From CAZQEZ01 sp964592475 (GTDB lineage Bacteria; Bacteroidota; Bacteroidia; Cytophagales; Cyclobacteriaceae): 17,062 bases of DNA. A program made the translations under genes and the position numbers. Positions 1 to 7,152 of the stretch are shown here, piece by piece; position 1 is the first letter of the stretch, and every line of letters begins with the position of its first letter. A model generated the notes under the pieces. The model made no database searches, had not been told where the DNA came from, and saw only the letters and a program-made list of their open reading frames with translations. Location: assembly GCA_964592475.1 (NCBI GenBank), contig CAZQEZ010000091.1:1-17062 (forward strand), read 5' to 3'.

Positions 1-285
1 TTCCGGTAAGTCCACGATTAAAGCAGGAAGTACTTCCACATACACTTCGTCTTCGACTTAGCCGATGATATAGAAACCTGTGGCAGTACTATTACTTTAG
101 ATGCATTTACTGCTGGTGCTTCCTATCAATGGAGCAACGGTGCCAATACGAGGTCCTCCACTTTTACAGCTTCAGGAGGCTATTGGCTCGAAGTGATTTC
201 TACCGACAATTGCGTGAGCAGGCAAGATTTTAATGTAACTTTAAATACAGCCATCACACCTGACCTGGGAAGTGACATCCTATAG
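1..285 (+). pseudogene. Decayed remnant of a secreted repeat-module (PKD/Ig-like) protein
   Basis: Frame 1 is open from base 22 to the TAG at 283-285 and encodes a module of the type found in large secreted or gliding-associated Bacteroidota proteins. It reads DLADDIETCGSTITLDA, then YQWSNGA, GGYWLEV and DNCVSRQDF, and ends in PDLGSDIL, which looks like the first residues of the next module (compare DLADDIE at the start). The reading frame is not intact: frame 1 has stops at 7-9 and 19-21, there is no plausible start codon, and the second module is cut after a few residues. I read this as the decayed 3' part of a gene whose body lies left of the window. The two module cysteines (ETCG and DNCV) are kept. 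Function, probably surface adhesion, is inferred from module type only. Confidence 0.6.
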
Positions 286-418
286 TTCATTTGGTAAAGA
301 AATTACTATAGGTGAAACTGATTATATTAAGCTTACTTCTAATAAAACTAAAATTAATTATAACCTATTAGCTAATAACAAGGGCAATAAGGTAGGCAAA
401 ATCTTTATCGTTTCTTAA
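245..418 (+). pseudogene. Possible frame-shifted C-terminal fragment following the repeat module
   Basis: Frame 2 is open from 245 to a TAA at 416-418 and overlaps the end of the repeat-module frame. From about base 272 it reads VTSYSSFGKEITIGE, then DYIKLTS, and ends KIFIVS. It has no ATG start and looks like a C-terminal tail left in another frame by a frameshift or small deletion. I do not recognise a domain, and the stretch is short and AT-rich, so it may be chance. Confidence 0.25.
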
Positions 419-611
419 AGCATATTTCTATAATTAGACTACCTACTTTTATCCACTTCCTAATCTTGGAAAAAGATTATCTTTATTCCCGATTCTAAAA
501 ATTTCATTGTTATTAAGGGTATGGTTGCCACTAAAAATTTTACCCTTACAAAAAAAATCCGCCTGACAAATCTTTAAATTGCCAGGCGGTACAGTTAAAA
601 AAATCAATCTA
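286..611. other. Intergenic stretch between the pseudogene and the reductase gene
   Basis: This 326-base stretch has no convincing gene. It holds the possible frame-2 tail up to 418, an 8-bp inverted repeat (TAAGGGTA at 514-521, TACCCTTA at 541-548), and the minus-strand terminator at 549-589. I see nothing else in it. Confidence 0.6.
549..589 (-). terminator. Intrinsic terminator of the CoA-disulfide reductase/rhodanese gene
   Basis: CCGCCTG (559-565) and CAGGCGG (583-589) form a perfect 7-bp stem, extended by CAA/TTG after one A-C mismatch. On the minus strand the hairpin is followed by a run of eight Ts (complement of the A-run ending at 557). It lies 23 bases past the stop codon of the minus-strand gene. 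Confidence 0.85.
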
Positions 612-2288
612 TTATCGTTCTTTGGCAAATGGCCAGGCCATCATACCTCCTTCCAATACTTTTACCTTTTTGTAGCCTCGCGACATTAGAAACGTTGCTG
701 CCTCGTATCCTCGCAATGATACTTTACAATAAACGATTATTTCTTTGTTTTTTTCTTGAGGCAGATTGTCCAAGCTTTTCCTAAGGGTAGGCAATGGTAT
801 TAGCATTTCTCCCAGGCCCAATCTCGTCTCTTCATACTCGGTCATATTTCGCACATCGAGCAATAGCAGGTCCTCTTTCTTATTTATTTTTTCCATTACC
901 TCGGTGGCAGATATGCCATCCATTCTGCCCAAAAATTTATTTTCCAACACGTGAGCTGCTGTAATAAAATTGTCAATAGCCGGTGAATAGGGTGGCGCGT
1001 AAGGTAAATCAAGGCTTACCAGGTCTTCTATATACATTTGACCGTGTAATGCCATGGCACCTATGGCAATCCTTTTGGCTACATCGCCCCTACCTGCCGC
1101 CTGCATTCCTAAAAATTTACCTGTTTTGGCATCGGCTACCATTTTTATGGTAATATAGTCAGCGCCCATGAACCCTGGCTTATCGGGTCCTACTTGTATG
1201 GTAGTAAGTAGGTTGGGGTATCCTTTTCGCTTGGCGTAATTTTCGGAGAAACCGGTATTAGCCACTGTAAATTCAAAGGCCTGGCAAATCGCAGTCATTA
1301 CTACACCCTTGTATTGTACCTCGGGTTGGTCTTTCACCATATTTTGGGCTGCCACCCTGGCTTGCAGATTAGCAGCATCTCCCATGGGCAGCCACGTGTA
1401 TTCGCCATTGATCATATTTACAGGTTCTATACAATCTCCTGCTGCATAAATATCCGGATCACTGGTTTGCAAGTACTTATTCACCCGCACTCCTCCTATT
1501 TCACCAATTTCTAATCCGGCTAACGCTGCCAATTTTGAATTTGGTTTTACCCCTACAGAAAGCACTACAAGTTCACAGGGCAATTCTTCTCCGGTATCCA
1601 GTTTTACCCCTTTTACTTTGCCATCCTCACCCACTATTTCCTGGGCAGATGTATTAGTAAGCACCTCAGAACCTTTTTCTTTTATGTGATTTTCTACTAG
1701 CTTGGCCATTTCCCAATCCATAAAAGTTAAAATTTGTGGCAATCGCTCTACTACTGTCACCTTAATACCTGCCAGTTGCAATGCTTCTGTAGTCTCGATG
1801 CCAATTAATCCTCCACCTACCACTACCGCATGCTTCACATTTTTGCTTTGCACTCTTTCTTTTAAAAATTTGGCATCTTCCACACTCTGCAGCGTGGTAA
1901 CTCCATCCAGATCTACTCCTGGTATAGGAGGAATTACCGGTACTGAACCAGTAGCAATCATCAGTTTGTCGTAAGGAAATTGAGTTTCCTCCTGAGTAAC
2001 CATGTTCTTGGCTACCACCACTTTTTCTTTCCTGTTAATGGCGATAACTTCAGATTTAATCAAGGCATTGATATTTTTTATATTTTGAAATGAGGCGGGT
2101 TCTTTTACCATTTGGCTTTGCTTATCAAAAACGCCTCCCACGTAATAGGGAAAACCACAAGAAGCCATACTTAAAAATTGCCCCTTCTGAATCATGGTAA
2201 TTTCTGAATTTTGGTCAAGCCTACGAGCTTTGGACGCGGCTTTTGGTCCTGCTGCCGAACCCCCAATTATTACTATTTTTTTTGTCAT
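612..2288 (-). CDS. CoA-disulfide/persulfide reductase with C-terminal rhodanese domain
   Basis: A flavoprotein pyridine nucleotide-disulfide oxidoreductase fused to a rhodanese domain (CoADR-RHD/NPSR type). Family members use NAD(P)H to reduce CoA disulfide, CoA persulfide or polysulfide in the cytoplasm. Seen here, numbering from the ATG at 2286-2288: FAD motif IIGGSAAG (7-14), active-site Cys44 in MASCGFPYYVGG, an NAD(P) motif VVVGGGLIGIE, a second FAD motif YAAGDCIE, and a rhodanese domain with Cys521 in VYCKVSLRG. Length is 558 aa, normal for the two-domain family. I chose this start because it gives the compact MTKKIVIIGG N-terminus; the open frame runs 27 codons further upstream, but that extension is hydrophobic, unlike the family, and crosses the upstream palindrome. 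The gene is monocistronic, divergent from the wza-like gene, with its own terminator. The operator-like palindrome suggests control by sulfane sulfur or redox stress, which is inference. Confidence 0.9.
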   Translation of the reverse strand: MTKKIVIIGGSAAGPKAASKARRLDQNSEITMIQKGQFLSMASCGFPYYVGGVFDKQSQMVKEPASFQNIKNINALIKSEVIAINRKEKVVVAKNMVTQEETQFPYDKLMIATGSVPVIPPIPGVDLDGVTTLQSVEDAKFLKERVQSKNVKHAVVVGGGLIGIETTEALQLAGIKVTVVERLPQILTFMDWEMAKLVENHIKEKGSEVLTNTSAQEIVGEDGKVKGVKLDTGEELPCELVVLSVGVKPNSKLAALAGLEIGEIGGVRVNKYLQTSDPDIYAAGDCIEPVNMINGEYTWLPMGDAANLQARVAAQNMVKDQPEVQYKGVVMTAICQAFEFTVANTGFSENYAKRKGYPNLLTTIQVGPDKPGFMGADYITIKMVADAKTGKFLGMQAAGRGDVAKRIAIGAMALHGQMYIEDLVSLDLPYAPPYSPAIDNFITAAHVLENKFLGRMDGISATEVMEKINKKEDLLLLDVRNMTEYEETRLGLGEMLIPLPTLRKSLDNLPQEKNKEIIVYCKVSLRGYEAATFLMSRGYKKVKVLEGGMMAWPFAKER

Positions 2289-2308
2289 GTATGATGTTAT
2301 TGTTTCTG

Positions 2309-2331
2309 TTTTTACAACAATGTTGTAAAAA
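2309..2331. promoter_or_regulatory. Perfect 23-bp palindrome, probable operator of the reductase-rhodanese gene
   Basis: TTTTTACAACA (2309-2319) and TGTTGTAAAAA (2321-2331) are exact reverse complements around a single central A. The site begins 20 bases upstream of the reductase start codon. On the minus strand a TTTG (2342-2345) lies 19 bases before CATTGTTG (2315-2322), a partial match to the Bacteroidota -7 box, so the palindrome would cover the -7 region. That arrangement fits a repressor site. The regulator is not in the window; ArsR, Rrf2 or MarR types are possible, but I cannot choose among them. Confidence 0.6.
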
Positions 2332-2489
2332 TAAAAAATTTCAAATGTTAAGAAAATGATATAAATCACTTTTTCAGAATTGCTGGACCGGGAAGGTTAT
2401 TTTAAATATTTTAAATGAACTTAATTTGCATAAAAGGGTAAAAACTAAAAATAAAGTACCTGGCTTCATAAAAATTAATATAGTTGTAA

Positions 2490-2497
2490 TAAATTTG
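2490..2497 (+). promoter_or_regulatory. Candidate -7 box of the wza-wzc pair
   Basis: TAAATTTG matches the Bacteroidota TAnnTTTG box exactly and lies 40 bases before the first ATG of the wza-like gene. No TTTG sits at the expected distance upstream, so the promoter call is tentative. Confidence 0.35.
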
Positions 2498-2537
2498 GCG
2501 CCAGCAAGTTATAACTGTCAATAATGACTTTTGCATA

Positions 2538-3470
2538 ATGAAAATTGCATTTCGGAATAATATGCGCTATCAAAAAAGCTTTATTTTTTATATATTAATT
2601 GGAATACTATTATTTACCTCGTGTGTTCCTAATAGAAAAATTGTATATCTTCAATCAGATGATGATTTGAATAAGCAAAACCCTACTGATGTAGTGGTAA
2701 GATCTTATGATACCAAAATTTCTAATTACGAGTTGAAACCAAATGATATCATCTCGCTACGCGTAGCCAGTATTACGCCTGAAGAATATAATTTTATTAA
2801 AAAATATGAAGAACAGCTGGGACAAATACGTAAGCTTAACCAATACCAGCAAAACCCGATGGGAGGCAGAGGCAATAACCAGTTCAGGAATCAAGGTGGC
2901 TTCATACAACAAAGAGCCGGAGAAGGTGGCGGAATAAGTTCATTAATGCTGGATCAGATGCAGTCTGGTTTTGAACTTGATAACAATGGACAACTGGAGT
3001 TGCCGGAAATAGGAGTAGTAACCTTGAGTGGATTGACAATAGAACAAGCTGAGGATAGTATAAGAACTAAGCTAAGGGGGTTTTATGAAACACCTATGGT
3101 AAGAATACAGCTCTTGAGTTTTCATTTTACTATCATTGGTGAAGTGGAGGCCGAGGGTAGATACACCGCGTTTGATCCAAACTTCAATTTATTTGATGCT
3201 TTCATGCTGGCTGGTAACCTCTCCGAATTTGCGGATAGGAGCAATATAAAAATTATAAGATCTAATGGAGAGCAAAAAGAAATTGTATATTTAAATACTT
3301 TACAAGAAGACTTGCTGGCGACAGAATATTTCTATCTACAACCTGGTGATTTAATTGTAGTACCACCTTTACCGGTACGCACCACAAGAAATTATACCTT
3401 ACCAAGCACTTCTACAATAATAAGTTTAATTACTGCAGCTATTTCATTATACGTCATATTTAATAGATAA
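2538..3470 (+). CDS. Wza-like polysaccharide export lipoprotein (Poly_export/SLBB)
   Basis: Outer-membrane polysaccharide export protein, the channel partner of the Wzc-type co-polymerase encoded next. It has a lipoprotein signal peptide ending in LLFTSC (Cys29), then a Poly_export domain (ELKPNDIISLRV near residue 65, GQLELPEIGVVTLSGLT near 155) and an SLBB-like domain (FTIIGEVEAEGRY, then the FYLQPGDLIVVPP region). It ends in a hydrophobic segment (IISLITAAISLYVIF) that may span the membrane. A Gln/Asn/Gly-rich insertion at about residues 88-140 splits the Poly_export domain. A second ATG at 2562 (MRYQKSFIFYIL) also gives a good signal peptide and may be the true start. The next gene begins 2 bases after the stop, so the two are co-transcribed. 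Confidence 0.88.
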   Translation: MKIAFRNNMRYQKSFIFYILIGILLFTSCVPNRKIVYLQSDDDLNKQNPTDVVVRSYDTKISNYELKPNDIISLRVASITPEEYNFIKKYEEQLGQIRKLNQYQQNPMGGRGNNQFRNQGGFIQQRAGEGGGISSLMLDQMQSGFELDNNGQLELPEIGVVTLSGLTIEQAEDSIRTKLRGFYETPMVRIQLLSFHFTIIGEVEAEGRYTAFDPNFNLFDAFMLAGNLSEFADRSNIKIIRSNGEQKEIVYLNTLQEDLLATEYFYLQPGDLIVVPPLPVRTTRNYTLPSTSTIISLITAAISLYVIFNR

Positions 3471-3472
3471 TT

Positions 3473-5881
3473 ATGAATGAGAGAGGGTTTGAACATAACG
3501 ATAGCCTGGCGGAAGTAAAAAAGTTTTTAGGCAAAATTTGGAGAAAGTGGTATTGGATAGCAGCCTCTTTATTATTGGCTTTAACAGTAGCCTACCTGGT
3601 AAATCGCTACGAAACCCCAATATACGTAATAAGCGGCAGCATAATCACCCAAAAATTTGATGATAACAGCAGCAGCATGTTACCTACCGAAATTAGTGGC
3701 GATTATTTTTTCCGTAATCGCATAGAAGTATTTCAGGAAATCCCTCTTTTGAAATCGCAAGACAAAATAGATGCTACTTTACAAAGGTTGGACTTCGCGG
3801 TAGAGTATTTTGCCGAAGGCAGGGTAAAAGGACGCATATTTGGCAAACGCAATGAATCTTATCCCAGCAGCTTTTATCGAGTAGTAGTTGATTCTACCTC
3901 CAGAACAATTCCTTACAATATTGAAATCGAAATTTTGGTAGTAGACAGGCAAACTTATAAACTTACTACAGAAGATGAAGGTTGGTCGGAGGTAATAAAA
4001 GGAACTTACCAATATGGAGAAGTTTACAATCAAAACGGCTTTGTTTTCGCTATTTATCTCAACAACGGTAATCCCAGCAGGAATCAGGATGTAAGAAACT
4101 TGTTCATAATCAAAAACAGAAATCAGCTGGTAAACGAATATCGAAGCAGACTCAATATTTCATGGGCCCAAAAAGGCTCTGCCATTTTGAATGTGAATAT
4201 GCGAAGCACCATTCCGGAAAAGGACATGGACTTTATCAAAAATTATTTTGATGTGGTAATAATAAAAGGGCTGGAAGAGAAAAATGCCTATGCCACCAAT
4301 TCTATCAATTTTATTAATGAGCAATTGGCTCAAATATCAGATTCGCTCATCGAGTTTCAATCCAGCATTGATAATTATAAGTTGGCCAATCGGGAGCTAG
4401 CCAATGGCAATACTTATATATTTAGTAAGCTCAACGAAATGGACCAGCAAAAGGCCCAACTTATATTAACCAACCGATATTTGAATTATTTATCTAATTA
4501 TATTAAGCAACAAAGAGAAGAAGAGGTATTTGCCCCAAACGTAATAGGGCTGGAAGCACCGCTACTTGAAGAAATGGTGAATGAATATATGCAGATAAAA
4601 ATGGGAAACAAAATTGATAAAAATGAAAAAAATGACCAGAATCCTCTTGTAAATCGTAGCCACGAAAAAATTGCCCGTCTGGAAGACAACATGTTTGAAA
4701 ACATTGAAAACATGCAAGAAGCCAACCAGGAGGCCATACAAGAAATAAATCAAAAAATCGATTTTTACTATAGCTCTATTCGTGATTTTCAGGATGAATA
4801 TCGGGAATTGGCTCAATTACAAAGAATGTTTGCCCTCAATGAAGGAATTTACAACATGTTGCTTGAGCGTAAAACAGAAGCCAGTATAGCTAAGGCATCT
4901 ACTACTTCCGACTACCAGGTAGTAAACAGACCTGGCTATAGCTCTATACCAATACATCCTAATCAGAAAAAAAATTACATGATTGCAGTACTATTGGGGC
5001 TAGGCATACCTGTTGGATTAATTTACCTGCAAGATATGCTTAACAACAAAATTATTACCAAGGATGATCTAATAAAAAATACTTCTATTCCAATGATAGG
5101 TAATATTGGTCATAGTAGTATGCCTAGCCAACTAGTAGTAAAAGAGCGGCCTCGAAGCCAGGTATCTGAGTCGTTTAGAAGTGTGAGGGCCAATTTAAAA
5201 TATTTTATTGGTGATGGTAAGCGATCTCAAAAAGTATATTTGATCACCAGCTCCATTAGTGGAGAAGGCAAAACATTTTGCTCTATCAATCTGGCACTAA
5301 CTTTCGCGAATACTGGCAAAAAAACGCTCCTGCTAGGTGCCGATATGCGTAAACCCACCTTGTCGGATTACCTAAACCTGCGAGATAGCAAAGGCTTAAG
5401 TAATTATTTAGCCGGCTTTAATGATGATGTAAATGAATTGATTTTAAATCCGATAACAGAAAATTTTTATGTGTTGATGGGTGGAGATATACCACCCAAC
5501 CCGGCTGAGTTATTAGCTTCTGAAAAAATGGTTCATCTCATGGATCAATTACGTGAAGAATTTGATCATATTATAATCGACACTCCTCCTATCGGGCTTG
5601 TATCCGATGCTATGGAATTAGTGAAATTAAGTGACCTTAATTTCCTCGTGGTCCGCCAAAGTAAAACATTAAAATCTGCTTTGCATAATATGAGCGAGAT
5701 GTACAATGACGGCAAAGTTAAAAACATGGTCATTGTTTTTAACGATATCAATTTTAACAAATACGCTTATGGCTATGGTTATGGGTACGGCTATGGGAAT
5801 AGCTACGGTTATGGCTATGGCTATTATGAAGAAGATGGGAAAAATACTAAATGGTGGCGTCGATTATTTCCATTTCTATAA
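3473..5881 (+). CDS. Wzc-like polysaccharide co-polymerase and BY-type tyrosine autokinase
   Basis: Inner-membrane chain-length regulator fused to a bacterial tyrosine kinase, which controls export and polymerisation of a surface polysaccharide. Domains in order: cytoplasmic N-terminus, TM1 at about 27-43 (WYWIAASLLLALTVAYLV), a periplasmic Wzz region with a long Gln/Glu-rich helical part (about 270-490), TM2 at about 503-520, then the kinase. The kinase shows Walker A SISGEGKT (594-601), Walker A' LLLGADMRKP (619-628) and Walker B HIIIDTPP (about 699-706). The C-terminal tail carries eleven tyrosines between residues 764 and 785, mostly as Tyr-Gly pairs; such clusters are the autophosphorylation site in this family. 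At 802 aa it is a complete fused kinase. It follows the wza-like gene by 2 bases and converges on the AAA/DUF4143 gene with only 20 bases between stops and no visible terminator. Confidence 0.92.
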   Translation: MNERGFEHNDSLAEVKKFLGKIWRKWYWIAASLLLALTVAYLVNRYETPIYVISGSIITQKFDDNSSSMLPTEISGDYFFRNRIEVFQEIPLLKSQDKIDATLQRLDFAVEYFAEGRVKGRIFGKRNESYPSSFYRVVVDSTSRTIPYNIEIEILVVDRQTYKLTTEDEGWSEVIKGTYQYGEVYNQNGFVFAIYLNNGNPSRNQDVRNLFIIKNRNQLVNEYRSRLNISWAQKGSAILNVNMRSTIPEKDMDFIKNYFDVVIIKGLEEKNAYATNSINFINEQLAQISDSLIEFQSSIDNYKLANRELANGNTYIFSKLNEMDQQKAQLILTNRYLNYLSNYIKQQREEEVFAPNVIGLEAPLLEEMVNEYMQIKMGNKIDKNEKNDQNPLVNRSHEKIARLEDNMFENIENMQEANQEAIQEINQKIDFYYSSIRDFQDEYRELAQLQRMFALNEGIYNMLLERKTEASIAKASTTSDYQVVNRPGYSSIPIHPNQKKNYMIAVLLGLGIPVGLIYLQDMLNNKIITKDDLIKNTSIPMIGNIGHSSMPSQLVVKERPRSQVSESFRSVRANLKYFIGDGKRSQKVYLITSSISGEGKTFCSINLALTFANTGKKTLLLGADMRKPTLSDYLNLRDSKGLSNYLAGFNDDVNELILNPITENFYVLMGGDIPPNPAELLASEKMVHLMDQLREEFDHIIIDTPPIGLVSDAMELVKLSDLNFLVVRQSKTLKSALHNMSEMYNDGKVKNMVIVFNDINFNKYAYGYGYGYGYGNSYGYGYGYYEEDGKNTKWWRRLFPFL
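5762..5827 (+). repeat. Tyr-Gly hexanucleotide repeat inside the kinase tail
   Basis: Near-tandem copies of a TAT/TAC GGN hexamer encode the tyrosine cluster of the Wzc-like kinase (residues 764-785), interrupted once by Asn-Ser. Synonymous changes (TAT/TAC, GGC/GGT/GGG) break up the exact repetition. Confidence 0.8.
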
Positions 5882-5901
5882 ATCAAAATATTAAAACCTA
5901 A

Positions 5902-7017
5902 TTAGCTAATAAAATCCCTAAAATTATCACGCGTGATCACCAATGCTTCTGCTTGATAGGCATCAATGAATTTCTTTGGTATAGTAGCTTTCTTTTTTTC
6001 ATTCCATTTAAATTCAAATGCATAAACTTGCCCATCTTTTTCTTCTACAAAGTCAATTTCCTGTTGTTGTTTTGTGCGCCAAAAATACACTCTTGCCATT
6101 CTTTGCTGATAGGAATTTGATTTCAGTCTTTCCGTAATAAGAAAATTTTCCCATAAGGCTCCAACATCCTGACGCAACGCCAAAGGACTAAAATTCCCGA
6201 TTACCATATTGCGTATGCCATTGTCATAGAAATAAATTTTTTTATTGGTTTTCAGTTCATTTCGGAGGTTTTTACTATAGCTACCTAATTTAAAAATTAC
6301 ATATCCTTTCTGTAACAAGTCAATATATTTAGCAATTGTATTTTTATCGACACCTACTATTTGGGACAATTCATTGTAGCTTACTTCATTACCTACTTGT
6401 AAGGCTAAGGCTTGTACCAATTTATCCAATAATTCCGGCTTCCGTATATCCGCAAATGCAAGAATGTCTTTAAATAAATAACTATCCGTTAAATTTTTCA
6501 GTACTTCCCTTTCATCACCCGGATTGTTGAGCACATCCGGATAAAATCCGTAAATAAGCCTGTTTTCTAGTTGCTGACTGGTATGTAGGAAGCCGTTATG
6601 ATTTTCATATTCTTGCCAGCTGATGGGGAAAAGTTCATACTCCCATTTTCGACCGGTCAATGGTTCATTGATTTGATTGGATAGATCAAAAGATGACGAA
6701 CCACTGGCAATTACCTGTACATCATTGAATTGGTCAATTATGATTTTCATGGTTATTCCGATGTTGCTGATTCTTTGAGCTTCATCAATGAATACCATTT
6801 TGTTATTGCCAATAATTCGTCTGATTTCTTCCGTATTAGGAGATGATAAAATTGTACGTATTTGAGGATCATCACCATCGATAAAAAGATAAGATTGGCC
6901 TTCAAGCAGTGACTTAATCAGGGTTGTCTTGCCAACTTGACGGGGGCCAACGATGATAATAGCCTTTCCCCGGCCTGTTTTATTTTTGATCAAATTATTT
7001 AGAACTCGTGAATACAT
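5902..7017 (-). CDS. AAA ATPase with DUF4143 domain (AAA_14/DUF4143 family)
   Basis: Cytoplasmic ATPase of the widespread AAA_14-DUF4143 family, whose cellular role is not established. Seen: Walker A GPRQVGKT (24-31), Walker B MVFIDEA (74-80), sensor-like VIASGSSSFDL (about 102-112), then a winged-helix-like stretch (about 211-240, SYNELSQIVGVDKNTIAKYI). The DUF4143 region has YFYDNGIRN (262-270), ALWENFL (287-293), EIDFVE (320-325) and AFEFKW (333-338). The last motifs resemble a PD-(D/E)xK nuclease core (Asp322, Glu335, Lys337). Length 371 aa is usual. The start is the ATG at 7015-7017, 4 bases downstream of a perfect -7 box, so the mRNA may be nearly leaderless. Two palindromes lie upstream. 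An IS30 fragment is adjacent, and genes of this family are often scattered and mobile, so lateral gain is plausible. Confidence 0.88.
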   Translation of the reverse strand: MYSRVLNNLIKNKTGRGKAIIIVGPRQVGKTTLIKSLLEGQSYLFIDGDDPQIRTILSSPNTEEIRRIIGNNKMVFIDEAQRISNIGITMKIIIDQFNDVQVIASGSSSFDLSNQINEPLTGRKWEYELFPISWQEYENHNGFLHTSQQLENRLIYGFYPDVLNNPGDEREVLKNLTDSYLFKDILAFADIRKPELLDKLVQALALQVGNEVSYNELSQIVGVDKNTIAKYIDLLQKGYVIFKLGSYSKNLRNELKTNKKIYFYDNGIRNMVIGNFSPLALRQDVGALWENFLITERLKSNSYQQRMARVYFWRTKQQQEIDFVEEKDGQVYAFEFKWNEKKKATIPKKFIDAYQAEALVITRDNFRDFIS

Positions 7018-7021
7018 TCCG

Positions 7022-7029
7022 CAAATATA
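7022..7029 (-). promoter_or_regulatory. -7 box of the AAA/DUF4143 gene
   Basis: On the minus strand TATATTTG matches the Bacteroidota TAnnTTTG box exactly and ends 4 bases before the ATG. Transcription would start at or next to the start codon. No clear TTTG -33 box is present; the expected place is occupied by the first palindrome. Confidence 0.55.
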
Positions 7030-7038
7030 GTACTTTTA

Positions 7039-7052
7039 GTGAATATATTCAC
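7039..7052. promoter_or_regulatory. Perfect 14-bp palindrome (operator-like site 1) upstream of the AAA/DUF4143 gene
   Basis: GTGAATATATTCAC is its own reverse complement. It lies 22 bp upstream of the start codon and just upstream of the -7 box, where the -33 region should be. A protein bound here would be expected to block RNA polymerase. Confidence 0.55.
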
Positions 7053-7060
7053 CGAATGTC

Positions 7061-7094
7061 ATGCTTTTTGGTGATTATGTTCACCAAAAAGCAT
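7061..7094. promoter_or_regulatory. 34-bp inverted repeat (operator-like site 2) upstream of the AAA/DUF4143 gene
   Basis: ATGCTTTTTGGTGA (7061-7074) and TCACCAAAAAGCAT (7081-7094) are perfect 14-bp arms around TTATGT. Its core, GTGATTATGTTCAC (7071-7084), differs from site 1 at two positions. The two centres are 32 bp apart, close to three helical turns, which fits cooperative binding of one regulator. The long arms could also form a hairpin, but no T-run follows. Confidence 0.55.
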
Positions 7095-7152
7095 AAATTG
7101 CTAGAGCTTTTGTTGTTGTTTTAATACAGTTCTTAATAAGTAACAGTATTTT

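Noticed and set aside
5706..5894. Plus-strand open frame rich in Met-Ala over the kinase tail
   Set aside because: It is the Tyr-Gly hexamer repeat read in another frame; the kinase frame is clearly the coding one.
5882..5911. Terminator between the kinase and AAA/DUF4143 genes
   Set aside because: Only a small AT-rich palindrome (ATTAGCTAAT) is present, without a GC stem or T-run.
7123..7150. Imperfect inverted repeat AATAC...GTATT as an IS end or operator
   Set aside because: The arms are interrupted by a mismatch and a bulge, and there is no matching copy elsewhere in the window.
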